The position numbers and the translations under genes are program-made. The notes under the pieces were generated by a model, which saw nothing but the letters and a program-made list of their open reading frames with translations, was not told where the DNA came from and ran no database searches. From Polyangiaceae bacterium (lineage in GTDB: Bacteria > Myxococcota_A > Polyangia > Polyangiales > Polyangiaceae), in assembly GCA_025936045.1 (NCBI GenBank), contig JAICUB010000013.1, forward strand, positions 1 to 64,000: 64,000 nt of DNA, given 5' to 3'. Shown piece after piece: positions 1 to 8,206 of the stretch. Within the stretch, counting starts at the first letter, position 1, and each line of letters begins with the position of its first letter.

Positions 1-88
1 ATGCGACGCTTGCGGTTTGTTGAGAGACGAGGCATAAAGAAGAAACTGTGAGACCCACGTCTTGGGGGCGTGGCTGGAGGCCAGAAAC

Positions 89-820
89 ATGGCAACCGAA
101 GATACGGTGAGCACCATCGCCAAGGCGCTAGGCGAATCCGACGAGATCCCACTGGGACAAATCACGGGGGTCGTCCGTGCGCTCGGCGACGAGCTCTGTC
201 TGAAACTGCTGGAAGAGACGCAACAGATCGAAGCCAAGGGCGGCATGATGCTGCCCGACAACAGCCGGAAGCGCACGATGGGCGGCGTCTTCTTCTTCCT
301 CGCGCGACAGAAGCTGTCGCCGGAGGACAAGCTCAGCATCTTCCGCGCAGCGAAGCCGGCCAAGCCGGCATCGGCCCCCGCCTCGGAGTCGAGCCCATTT
401 CCACGCCGCCGCGTGATCGACGTGATGCCAGCCCGCCCCGTGGCAGCACGGGCTCCGCGACCCGGGTTCTTGCCGCCGGAGCTACCGGTGGCCGTCCGCC
501 GCGTGAAGGTGCGGGAGGCGCTGCAAGCTTCGCTTTCCGGGCTACCGGCCGAGGATCAGTACGGCTTGCTCTTGGATCTGATCGCGGAGCTGCACGACAA
601 GCTCGGCTATCGCGTGCCCGAGTCGCAGCGCACGCACACGTTCGATCCCCCGACCCGGCCGGGCGCACCGCTCGGCGGTCCGCCGTCCTCGCAAAGGCCG
701 ATCCCGATTCCTGAGTCGACGCGCGCGCCTGAGTCGGCGCGCCACGTCACGGGCGCGCCGCCGGCGGACGTCCCCGACAAGCCGAAGCGCACCGCCGTCC
801 GCGCGAAGCGCACTTCGTAG
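89..820 (+). CDS. PHAX-type RNA-binding domain protein
   Basis: The 243-aa product carries, at about residues 8-90, a helical segment that matches the PHAX RNA-binding domain. Visible landmarks are VVRALG, LLEETQQIE, a GG turn followed by DNSRKRT, and GGVFFFLARQKLS. In eukaryotes this domain binds snRNA in the export adaptor PHAX; bacterial copies exist but their RNA targets are unknown to me. A Pro/Ala-rich linker follows, then a second helical block (about residues 145-185), then a basic Pro-rich tail ending KRTAVRAKRTS. The ATG at 89 is preferred over the TTG at 62 because GGAGG lies 8 bases before it. It is convergent with the ECF sigma gene at 899. Domain call is by recognition; the role is unassigned. 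Confidence 0.75.
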   Translation: MATEDTVSTIAKALGESDEIPLGQITGVVRALGDELCLKLLEETQQIEAKGGMMLPDNSRKRTMGGVFFFLARQKLSPEDKLSIFRAAKPAKPASAPASESSPFPRRRVIDVMPARPVAARAPRPGFLPPELPVAVRRVKVREALQASLSGLPAEDQYGLLLDLIAELHDKLGYRVPESQRTHTFDPPTRPGAPLGGPPSSQRPIPIPESTRAPESARHVTGAPPADVPDKPKRTAVRAKRTS

Positions 821-858
821 TCCGCTGCGCGGGACCAAAGCGCGCGCGGTCGCGACGC

Positions 859-900
859 GAGCGTCGAAGCGCGCAAGGCAGCACGCCTGCGTCGACGCTC
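859..900. terminator. Inverted repeat between convergent genes
   Basis: Perfect 9-base arms, GAGCGTCGA at 859-867 and TCGACGCTC at 892-900, flank a 24-base loop between two convergent genes, overlapping the stop codon of the sigma gene. There is no T-run on either side, so it may only slow or protect transcripts. Weak call. Confidence 0.25.
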
Positions 901-1426
901 ACGCCGCTCGGCGCGGAGACTCGGCGCGCTGCTCTCGGTCTTCGAGTCGCGCGGCGAGGATGCGGCGGCCGCGGTAAAGCCGACTCATCACCGTGCCGAC
1001 GGGCACGGCGAGAGCGCGCGCCGCGTCGACGTATTCGAGACCGCCGAGATCGACCAGCTCGACGACGCGACGGAACGGGTCCGGCAAGGTCGCGAGCGCC
1101 ACCGCGGCGCGACCACCGAGCGGCGGATTCAGCTGCGACGACTCACGCTGCGGCCAACCGCACGGATCGCTCGCCAGGCGGTCGAGCGCGCGACGTTCCC
1201 GCTTCGAGCGGCGGTAGCGGGAAACGAAAATGCTCCGCAGGATCTGCGCGAGCCAGGCGTGAAGATTCGTTCCACGCTCGAAGCTGTCCGCGTAGACGAG
1301 CGCACGCAACATCGTGTCCTGCACGAGGTCGCGGGCGTCGCTCTCGTTTCCGCACAAGTGTCGCGCCTGCGCACGCAGGCGCGGCAGCTCGCCTTCGAGA
1401 TCCTTCCGGAGCGCGACGTTCGTCAT
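899..1426 (-). CDS. ECF-family RNA polymerase sigma factor
   Basis: A 175-aa sigma-70 family protein. Region 2 is visible as the DARDLVQDTMLRAL stretch followed by NLHAWLAQILRSIFVSRYRR; region 4 as LPDPFRRVVELVDLGGLEYVDAARALAVPVGTVMSRLYRGRR (in pieces), a helix-turn-helix for -35 recognition. The ATG at 1426 is chosen; a TTG at 1444 is possible and neither has a clear ribosome site. No anti-sigma or TPR partner is adjacent, unlike the sigma genes at 4042 and 52810, and its sequence is not especially close to those two. Function: alternative sigma factor; its stimulus cannot be read from context. Confidence 0.9.
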   Translation of the reverse strand: MTNVALRKDLEGELPRLRAQARHLCGNESDARDLVQDTMLRALVYADSFERGTNLHAWLAQILRSIFVSRYRRSKRERRALDRLASDPCGWPQRESSQLNPPLGGRAAVALATLPDPFRRVVELVDLGGLEYVDAARALAVPVGTVMSRLYRGRRILAARLEDREQRAESPRRAA

Positions 1427-1589
1427 GACGTCGCTGCATCGCAAGCTGCGTGCCAGCGCGCCCAGCCCATAATTTCTCGCGATTTACCGCTGAATCAGCG
1501 CGTGCCGCAGGCTAGGCGCAGCTGTCAAACTGGCAAGCGACGTGGGTCCGCTGCCATCGCGACGCGGTCGCCGGCACACACCGTCCGCG

Positions 1590-1823
1590 TTACTTGGCGC
1601 CGGCGGAGCCAGCCGCCGCGGCCTCGACCTCCGACCACGGCGCGACGGTTCGCGGAACGGACTTCACGTTCCAGGAGCGACGCTCGCTCGAAACGGCAAC
1701 GTCGGGCTCGTCCTCGGCGTCGTTCACGGCGCCGAAGTCACGCTCGTCGCCAATCCGGCGAACGGCCGTAATCGGCTCGTCCTCGAAAGTGGACGCGTGA
1801 ACTTTGAGCCACAAAAGACGCAC
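1590..1823 (-). CDS. Small hypothetical protein
   Basis: A 77-aa frame from a GTG at 1823, on the same strand as and 94 bases downstream of the GH8-like lipoprotein gene. Nearly every codon of its second half ends in G or C on this strand, for example the last 19 codons ending GCC AAG TAA, as expected of a real gene in this genome; overlapping plus-strand frames lack this. The start MRLLWLKVHASTFEDEP is soluble-looking, with no signal peptide, membrane helix or Cys. I do not recognise the family. Confidence 0.5.
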   Translation of the reverse strand: MRLLWLKVHASTFEDEPITAVRRIGDERDFGAVNDAEDEPDVAVSSERRSWNVKSVPRTVAPWSEVEAAAAGSAGAK

Positions 1824-1917
1824 AGCTGATTTCCCGGTGGGAGCTGTACGTTAATGCCCGATACGGGCGCTCGTGATCATGCGATCGCGACCCCCGGCAG
1901 CCCAGGGCAATCGACGC

Positions 1918-3303
1918 TCAGTAAACCTGCATCTTTCCGGTCAATACGAGAAGAGCGAAAAGTTGCATGATGCCCTGGTAATAGCGGGGCGTGCCGGTGG
2001 GCGTCTTCGCATCCCAAACCGCTTTCATGAAATCGAGCCGCTGATCGACGGTCGAAACCATGGCGGTCATGCCGTTGACGAACACGAGCGCCGGTTCGTG
2101 CATGGTTTGCACCACCGTTCCGTCGAGTTGGTACTCGGTGCCGTACTTCGTCAGTCCCTGACTGGCGAAGAACCCGAGCACGCGGTTGAGCTCCTTGACG
2201 GCCGTCGTTTGCTTGTTCGTCCAGAGGTCGTCGAGGACGATGTTCTGCAGCACGCGATACGCTTCGGGCGTGAAGGTGTCACTACCCGGCTTGGGTGTCC
2301 CGTCGAAATACGAGCGGAGCGGCATCAGGCCGGTGGTCTCGTCGGCTGCCGCCACGAAGAGGACGCGCGAGCTCGTCGCGGCCTCTTTGAAGAACGGGTT
2401 GCCCGTCGCCTGGGTCCAGAGCTCGTAAAACGCCGGCATCAAGATCGACGGGCGCGTGCGCGAAGCCGCCGAAACGCTCGGCACGTCGAACACGAGCTGC
2501 GTCTCGTCGTCGAAGGTGTTGGTGACGTCCGAGCTGCCGTCGCCGTCGTCTTCCTTGTGCAACATGACGTCGAGCACGTCGAGCGCGTCGGCACCGTAGT
2601 CGATGTCGGCGACCGGCCATCGATCGTGCGCGAAGATGAGAGACATCACGAACATCTCCGCGCCGTACGGGTCGACGCAGCCCATCGAGCCGCTCGAGGT
2701 GTCACAGAAGGAGCGGAAGTAACCGGCGTCCGGTCCCGACGGGTAGCGGAGCGCTCGCTTCGCGTAACTCCAGAGTTTGTCGAACTCTTCACGGTGATCG
2801 AGCTCGACGCAGATCAGCATGCCGAGACTCATGCCTTCGGTGCGCGTATCCTCGTGCAGGACGTCTCGGATACAGGCCTCGTCGTCGCCGAGCGTCGAGT
2901 CGGCGCAACCGTCGGCCGTCGTATAGTAGATGGCCTGAGTGTCGGGATCCCCGTGGAAGAGTTGCTGAAATGTATCTCCCACGCGACCCTCGATCACGTC
3001 GGTCGCGATGCCGAGCTCTTCGTGGATCGGATTCGGATAGGAGTCCGGCCCCGTGAGCGGCATGAGCGTCCGGGGAGGCGTGGCGCACGAGCCTGCTGAA
3101 CCCACCAAGCCTCCCAAGCCCCCCGAGCCCGGCAGTCCCATCGTGCCGCCCGAGCCCGCCGAACCGGCTGCGCCCGCCGACGCGGGCGGGACCGCGATCG
3201 GATCGTGACCGATCGTGTCCGTCGTCGACGAGCAGGCGACGAGCAAGCACGAAAGGCCGAGCGCGCCGCTCGAGCTCACACGCGCCAAACGCCCGGCCGC
3301 CAC
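1918..3303 (-). CDS. GH8-family-like secreted lipoprotein
   Basis: A 461-aa lipoprotein: signal peptide ending LLVAC (lipobox), a Gly/Ser/Ala linker to about residue 70, then a glycoside hydrolase family 8 fold resembling reducing-end xylose-releasing exo-oligoxylanase. The general-acid site is present (RTEGMSLGMLICVELD), as are FFKEAA, YFDGTP and RYYQGIMQLFALLVLTGKM. Two positions usually Asp differ: the PDGEEYF-like block reads VDPYGAEMF, and the SDAYR-like block reads PEAYR with Glu where the general base normally sits. Activity is therefore uncertain. GTG start at 3303 with GAGG 7 bases upstream; it starts 13 bases after the TPR-like gene and is the fourth gene of the sigma cassette. Confidence 0.8.
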   Translation of the reverse strand: MAAGRLARVSSSGALGLSCLLVACSSTTDTIGHDPIAVPPASAGAAGSAGSGGTMGLPGSGGLGGLVGSAGSCATPPRTLMPLTGPDSYPNPIHEELGIATDVIEGRVGDTFQQLFHGDPDTQAIYYTTADGCADSTLGDDEACIRDVLHEDTRTEGMSLGMLICVELDHREEFDKLWSYAKRALRYPSGPDAGYFRSFCDTSSGSMGCVDPYGAEMFVMSLIFAHDRWPVADIDYGADALDVLDVMLHKEDDGDGSSDVTNTFDDETQLVFDVPSVSAASRTRPSILMPAFYELWTQATGNPFFKEAATSSRVLFVAAADETTGLMPLRSYFDGTPKPGSDTFTPEAYRVLQNIVLDDLWTNKQTTAVKELNRVLGFFASQGLTKYGTEYQLDGTVVQTMHEPALVFVNGMTAMVSTVDQRLDFMKAVWDAKTPTGTPRYYQGIMQLFALLVLTGKMQVY

Positions 3304-3316
3304 GCGGGAACCTCAG

Positions 3317-4045
3317 CTAATCCAGAAATCCGCGCACGCGAGAGGCGAGCACGCTGTTCGGATGCCGACGCAAGAATGCTTCCGCTCGTTTCTTTGCAAC
3401 GCCGGTTTGTCCGCTTTTTGCGAGTGCGTCGATGCGCATGACCTCGGCCTCGAGCACGAGATGGCCGTGGGGGTACGCACGCGAATACTCATCGAGCTTC
3501 GCGAGAGCGCCCGTGGGATTGCCGCTCGTGAGCTCGGCGCGTGCTGCGTCGAGGGCGCCGACTTCCGCTGCGAGCGCGCTTGCCGACGTCGTCTTCGCGT
3601 CGGCTTTCGGCAGCACGACGGCCGGTGCCTCGACCTCTGCCGCTGCCGGCTCGGGAGCCTCCGCCGGCGCGGACGGCGCGACCAGCTTAGGAGCCGACAT
3701 TTTCGGCGCTTCGGCCGGCGTCGCGATTTGGGCGCTCTCCGACGGGTGAGAATGCAAACGGTTCCAGGTCACGTAGCCGATGGGGGCCATGACCCCGGCG
3801 CCGAGACCCGAGATGAGTAGCACCTTCGCCCACCCTGCCCCCGCCTTGCCGAGCAGTGATGAGCCCATGCCGACTGCGCCCGCCGAAACGGCGGCGGTGC
3901 CCGCCAAACCGAGCGCGGCAAGGGTCTTCGCGCGCGCGTCCGCGGAGCTCTTGTATGAGGTCCCAGCCTCGAGCAGTAACAGCTCGACTGTACTCTCGGC
4001 GTCGTCTCGCAGGCGGCGCGGTTCGTCCATCAGTCCACTAGTCAC
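3317..4045 (-). CDS. Membrane-anchored TPR-like protein, probable sigma-factor partner
   Basis: A 242-aa protein with a cytoplasmic N-terminus bearing LLLEAGTSYKSSADARAKTL, one or two hydrophobic segments at about residues 45-95 (the second WAKVLLISGLGAGVMAPIGYV), a long Ala/Pro linker, and a helical C-terminus with TPR-like repeats (AARAELTSGNPTGALAKLDEY, then EAEVMRIDALAKSGQTGVA) like YbgF/BamD tails. Its ATG overlaps the sigma gene stop by 4 bases (ATGA), so translation is coupled. Position and topology suggest an anti-sigma or signal-transmitting role, but there is no recognisable RskA/zinc anti-sigma motif. Homologous in layout and motifs to the protein at 53388. Confidence 0.7.
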   Translation of the reverse strand: MTSGLMDEPRRLRDDAESTVELLLLEAGTSYKSSADARAKTLAALGLAGTAAVSAGAVGMGSSLLGKAGAGWAKVLLISGLGAGVMAPIGYVTWNRLHSHPSESAQIATPAEAPKMSAPKLVAPSAPAEAPEPAAAEVEAPAVVLPKADAKTTSASALAAEVGALDAARAELTSGNPTGALAKLDEYSRAYPHGHLVLEAEVMRIDALAKSGQTGVAKKRAEAFLRRHPNSVLASRVRGFLD

Positions 4046-4713
4046 ATTCCCCCCAATGCCCGGACCCGATCACGAAAATCGCTACGAGCACGCCGAAGTC
4101 GTGAAGCAACCGTTCCGCGGGGGATGGAAAGAGCATCCGCAATCTCGGCCATGCTCAGCTCTTCGAACTCGTAAAGGACGAAAACAGTGCGCAAATCGCC
4201 GTCCATCTCCGACAGTACCCGGTCGAGCATTTGCCGGGCACGCTTCTGGTCGGTTAGTTGCTCGGGCGTGAGCGCAGCGTCAACTTGTTCAGGGGCTTCT
4301 TCCGCGGCGACCTCGCGCCGGCGAGCAACGGTGCGCCGGGCGTGCGCGGCGACGTAGAGCGCGGTCTGCAGCAGAAAACTCCGTTCGGCCCCCGGGCGCA
4401 CGTCGTCCAGCCTGCGTGCGGCCGCGATGAAGGTGCGTTGAACGTCGTCATCGACCTCGGCCGCGGGAGTGCCCGCATTGCGCAGAACACGCGCGACGAA
4501 GTCGATGTACTCGTCGACCATCCAGCGTAGTCGAGCCTCGCGATCCGTCACCCTCACGGTAGATTTGATCTCCGGATCGAGTGTCGGGCGGCCGCTCGGC
4601 AGCGCCTGCGCAATGACTGACCCACTCACCACGAGCTCGGACATGGGACTCGCTCCGGAGCCGGATTCCTCCGGCCCGTGCGAATGATTCCCAGATCGCG
4701 GGTTCTTGATCAT
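4042..4713 (-). CDS. ECF-family sigma factor of the four-gene cassette
   Basis: A 223-aa sigma-70 family protein with a 50-residue N-terminal extension. Region 2 is seen as WMVDEYIDFVARVLRNAG and DDVQRTFIAAARRL; region 4 as LRTVFVLYEFEELSMAEIA followed by IPRGTVASRLRRARSDF. Region 4 is nearly identical in pattern to the sigma factor at 52810 (LRTVFVLFEFEE, IPRGTVASRLRRAR), so the two are close paralogues. It sits between the predicted outer-membrane protein gene (4763) and the TPR-like gene, overlapping the latter by 4 bases. ATG at 4713; a later ATG at 4644 (MSELVV) is an alternative start. Predicted to redirect RNA polymerase in response to an envelope signal. Confidence 0.9.
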   Translation of the reverse strand: MIKNPRSGNHSHGPEESGSGASPMSELVVSGSVIAQALPSGRPTLDPEIKSTVRVTDREARLRWMVDEYIDFVARVLRNAGTPAAEVDDDVQRTFIAAARRLDDVRPGAERSFLLQTALYVAAHARRTVARRREVAAEEAPEQVDAALTPEQLTDQKRARQMLDRVLSEMDGDLRTVFVLYEFEELSMAEIADALSIPRGTVASRLRRARSDFRDRVRALGGM

Positions 4714-4762
4714 GAGGCCTGACGCGCTGCCACGCGGAACGACGGCCTACATTGTGCCATGC

Positions 4763-5740
4763 CTAGAATGAGTAGGTGATCCCCACCCCGCCGAGAGCGG
4801 CAATACTCGGCGTTTCACCGACCTGGCGGAGCGGGTTCGATACGACGAACCGCCGGCGCGCGAGCGGCAGGGCGAAACCGGCTCGCAGCTCGACCGTCCA
4901 ATGCTCGTTGAGTGGGGCGCCCCCGACCAGCACGCCCCCCAGCGCGAAATAGGATCGGCGCGCTTCGCTCGTGGTCGCGACGCCACGACCCGTCGCGCTG
5001 AGCCACCCGCCGTAGCCCAGGGCGCACGGCTCGAACGTGAAGACGTCGCGTGCGCCGAGACGCGTGGGGCACGCCGTGAGCTCGAACAACGTGGAACGCA
5101 CGGACGCGTTGTGCGAGCTCGAAAAGACGTCGTTTTGCAGCCGCACGACGGCTAGGCCGAATGACGCCGCCGAAGCCCACGGGGTGATCACGCGTACCGA
5201 GAGATCTCCGCCGAAGCTCACGAACGGGGACACTTGGCCGAGACCCTCGGCGTGCGCACCTACGCGCACCTCGAGCTTGCGCGGGGGCGGGGGCGGCGGT
5301 GGCTCGGGCGGCGGCGGCGGCTCGGGGCACACGAGGGGGGGCGCCGGTTCGGACTTGGCGGGCGGAGGACCGAGCTGCGCGGTCGGATCGACGGCGAGCG
5401 CCACCGTGAGCGAAAGCGCGTCCACGACTTCGGTGCAAGTCGCGCCGTCGACGCGGCGCGTGTCGCTTTCACCGCGATCACCAATCACGCGCAGCTCGCC
5501 GTGGGCGCGTTGGCCGAGCCGCGTCAACTTCACGACGACGCGTACCCCCGTTTCGCCTTCCTTGACGGGTCGGGCTCGTTCCGTGCGGGCGCGCACGGAT
5601 TCGAAGAACGCCTCGGCCGTCGCACAATCCGGCGGCGCTTCGAGCTCGATGCGAATGGGCGTCGCTTCAGCCGGCGTTTCGGTCGACGGCACTCCGAGCA
5701 CGCCGAGCACGCTCAAGATCACGCCGCCTCCTGCGATCAC
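4763..5740 (-). CDS. Predicted outer-membrane/exported protein of the sigma cassette
   Basis: A 325-aa protein with a hydrophobic N-terminus, a globular part (about 25-125) containing a Cys pair (DCATAEAFF, then GATCTEVVDALSLTVALAV), a polyproline linker (PEPPPPPEPPPPPPP), and a C-terminal half of alternating strands ending in GGVGITYSF. A final aromatic after alternating residues is typical of outer-membrane barrels. GTG start at 5740; the n-region is short, so a start farther upstream is possible. The protein at 51705 has the same plan: Cys-containing domain with CAEL...LALITALAF, linker, then strands with YGYRAA and a GLGFGVEFL end. First gene of the four-gene cassette. Function unknown; barrel call is inference. 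Confidence 0.65.
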   Translation of the reverse strand: MIAGGGVILSVLGVLGVPSTETPAEATPIRIELEAPPDCATAEAFFESVRARTERARPVKEGETGVRVVVKLTRLGQRAHGELRVIGDRGESDTRRVDGATCTEVVDALSLTVALAVDPTAQLGPPPAKSEPAPPLVCPEPPPPPEPPPPPPPRKLEVRVGAHAEGLGQVSPFVSFGGDLSVRVITPWASAASFGLAVVRLQNDVFSSSHNASVRSTLFELTACPTRLGARDVFTFEPCALGYGGWLSATGRGVATTSEARRSYFALGGVLVGGAPLNEHWTVELRAGFALPLARRRFVVSNPLRQVGETPSIAALGGVGITYSF

Positions 5741-5806
5741 ACTCAGACGCTCGCACGGCGGCGGGCCGCGCGCCAGCGCCGCTCGGCGCGGCGTTCGGCC
5801 CCGCGC

Positions 5807-7333
5807 TTAATGATGCAGCACGGCCCAGAGGGCACGCGGCACGGCATCGGCGATCTCGTGCGCCAAGACACCGCGCTCGACGCTGCGTTCCGCGGCGAGC
5901 ACGCCCGCCGCTGCGCCGTGAACGTACGCGCCAGCACGCGCGGCCGCATGAGGTTCGGCGTCGACCAACAACGCGCCGATCACGCCGGCGAGCACGTCGC
6001 CCGCGCCTCCGGTCGCGAGCAAGCCGTTGCCCGTGGGGTTCACCGCGATCTCGCGGCCCGGACCCGCGACGAGGGTGAAGGCGCCCTTCAACAAGACGAC
6101 CTGACCGGTGCGTTCGGCCGCCTCACGCACGGCGCCGAAGCGATCGGCCTCGATCGCTCCCGTCGAGCGGCCGAGCAAGCGAGCAAGCTCGCCCGGGTGC
6201 GGCGTGAGCACGAGCTTACCGCGCGCCCTCGCGAGCGCCTCCGCGCGATCTCGAAAGAGCGTCAGCGCGTCCGCGTCGACGACGGCACGCCCCTGCCAGC
6301 CGAGCACGACGTGCTCGACGACCTTGCGCGCGAAATCATCGAGACCGAGGCCGGGACCGATGACGACGGTATCCGTCCGTTCGAGCAGCGGCTCGAGCGA
6401 GCGCTCGGGTGCGTCACGCTCGAGCCGCGCCGTCATCGCCTCGAGCACGCGTTGCTCGAAGACGGACGCCGCCAGGGGCTCGCCCCCGAGCGTCACGAGG
6501 CCCGCGCCGGCACGCAGCGCTCCGTGCGCCACGAGCAGCGCCGCTCCGATTTTTCCGGGCGATCCGGCGAGCACGAGCACCCGCCCCGAGGAACCCTTGT
6601 GCGAGAGCGCGCCGCGCGGGCGAATCACCGCCGCGACGTCGGCCGCTTCGAGCTCCATCGCAGCGTGACCGACGCGCTGCTCGAGCTCCGGAGGGATTCC
6701 GATGGGCACGACGACGACCTCACCGGCGTGCTCGGCGCCGGCCGGCGTGCAGAGGCCGCGCTTCTTGCGTGCGAACGTGGCGGTGACGTCGGCGCGTACG
6801 GCGACGCCGAGCGTCGCCCCCGTGTCGGCGTCGAGACCGGACGGTAAATCGAGCGCCAGCGTCGGCTTGTGCGCGGATTGGATGCGGAGGACGACCTCGC
6901 GAGCGAGCCCCGTGAGCTCGCGGTCGAGGCCCGTGCCGAACAGCGCGTCCACGACGAGGTCCGCCTCGGCGAGCGCGCCGGCGAGCACGTCGAGCGAGCT
7001 TTCAGTCACCGTCACGAGCGAGCCGCCCGCGTCGACCCAGGCGTTACTGTTCGCGAGCGCGTCGCCCCGCAGTCGCGCGACCTCGCCGGCGAGCAGCACG
7101 CGCGCTTCACGGCCGTGCGTTTTTAGTAGCCGCGCCACGACGAAACCGTCGCCGCCGTTGTTGCCGGTGCCGCACACGATCGCAACACGCCGCGCGTCGG
7201 GATAGCGCGAGAGGGCGAGCTCCGTCGCGCCGTGTCCGGCGTTCTCCATGAGCTCGAGCGAGGGTACCGCTGCTTCCGCCGTGGCGCGCCGATCGAGCTC
7301 GCGCACTTCGGCACGCGTGAGCACGGGGTTCAC
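5807..7333 (-). CDS. nnr: Bifunctional NAD(P)H-hydrate repair enzyme
   Basis: A 508-aa fusion of the two repair enzymes that restore damaged NAD(P)H hydrates. The N-terminal epimerase (YjeF_N) shows CGTGNNGGDGFVVARLL at about residues 54-70; the C-terminal ADP/ATP-dependent dehydratase shows VLAGSPGKIGAALLVAHGALRAG (in parts) and the signature NPTGNGLLATGGAGDVLAG near residues 425-445. Length fits the bacterial fused form. Its start overlaps the stop of pdxJ by 4 bases, so it is translated with pdxJ. The acpS gene that often lies between pdxJ and this gene in other Proteobacteria is absent here. Confidence 0.95.
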   Translation of the reverse strand: MNPVLTRAEVRELDRRATAEAAVPSLELMENAGHGATELALSRYPDARRVAIVCGTGNNGGDGFVVARLLKTHGREARVLLAGEVARLRGDALANSNAWVDAGGSLVTVTESSLDVLAGALAEADLVVDALFGTGLDRELTGLAREVVLRIQSAHKPTLALDLPSGLDADTGATLGVAVRADVTATFARKKRGLCTPAGAEHAGEVVVVPIGIPPELEQRVGHAAMELEAADVAAVIRPRGALSHKGSSGRVLVLAGSPGKIGAALLVAHGALRAGAGLVTLGGEPLAASVFEQRVLEAMTARLERDAPERSLEPLLERTDTVVIGPGLGLDDFARKVVEHVVLGWQGRAVVDADALTLFRDRAEALARARGKLVLTPHPGELARLLGRSTGAIEADRFGAVREAAERTGQVVLLKGAFTLVAGPGREIAVNPTGNGLLATGGAGDVLAGVIGALLVDAEPHAAARAGAYVHGAAAGVLAAERSVERGVLAHEIADAVPRALWAVLHH

Positions 7334-8076
7334 GCGGCACCCCCGCTCGGTCGCGCAGCGACGCCTCGCTCGAGCGCGGTGCGCATGTCCCGCACGGCGC
7401 GCTCGAGCCCGACGAGCACGGCGTCCGCGATGACTGCGTGTCCGATGTTGAGCTCCTCGATCTCGTGGATCGCCGTGACGGCGCCGACGTTGTCGCGCGT
7501 GAGCCCGTGCCCCGCCGCGACCTCGAGTCCGAGCTGTCGCGCGAGGCGGGCGCCTCGCGCGAGCCGCGACAGCGCCTCGGCGCGTTCGGCCCCACGTGCG
7601 TGCGCGTACTCGCCGGTGTGAAGCTCGACCTGTTGCGCGCCGAGGTCACGGCTCGCCTCGATCTGCTCCGCGTCGGCGGCGATGAACAAGCTCAGCTTGA
7701 TCCCGCACGCGCTCGCGCGCCGCGCGACCTTTTCGACGGCGGCACGCGTGGCGAGCACGTCGAGGCCGCCTTCGGTCGTGAGCTCTTCGCGCCGCTCGGG
7801 AACGAGCGTGATCACGTCGGGACGGACACGCTCCGCGATCCCGAGCATCTCGTCGGTCGCCGCCATCTCCAGATTCAGCACCGTGTTGAGCGACGCACGC
7901 AGCCGCTCGATGTCGGCGTCGCGCATGTGCCGGCGATCCTCGCGCAGGTGCGCCGTGATGCCGTCGGCGCCCGCGAGCTCGCAGAGGCCGGCGGCGAAGC
8001 TCGGATCCGGATACGGAGTGCCGCGGGCGTTGCGCAGCGTAGCGACGTGGTCGATGTTGATGTGGAGGCGGACCAT
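7330..8076 (-). CDS. pdxJ: Pyridoxine 5'-phosphate synthase
   Basis: A 248-aa PdxJ, which condenses 1-deoxyxylulose 5-phosphate with 3-amino-2-oxopropyl phosphate to make pyridoxine phosphate. The start RLHINIDHVATLRNARGTPYP, the DGITAHLREDRRH motif, NLEMAATDEML, VTLVPERREELTTEGGLD, ELHTGEYA and AGHGLTRDN are all family hallmarks at usual spacing. The ATG at 8076 faces the divergent FGE-like gene across 130 bases that must hold both promoters. pdxA, which makes the amine precursor, lies at 61926 in this window, so the organism uses the DXP-dependent B6 route. Confidence 0.97.
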   Translation of the reverse strand: MVRLHINIDHVATLRNARGTPYPDPSFAAGLCELAGADGITAHLREDRRHMRDADIERLRASLNTVLNLEMAATDEMLGIAERVRPDVITLVPERREELTTEGGLDVLATRAAVEKVARRASACGIKLSLFIAADAEQIEASRDLGAQQVELHTGEYAHARGAERAEALSRLARGARLARQLGLEVAAGHGLTRDNVGAVTAIHEIEELNIGHAVIADAVLVGLERAVRDMRTALERGVAARPSGGAA

Positions 8077-8206
8077 GGGGCACGGAGCCTACGACCTCGG
8101 CGCCCGCCGTTCCAAGGGACAGCGCCGGAGGAATCGCTGGTCCAGCCGGCTCGCCGCGCGCCAAAGACTGGCGAAACGGTAGCTGGATCGTCCATGCTCG
8201 TGAGCG

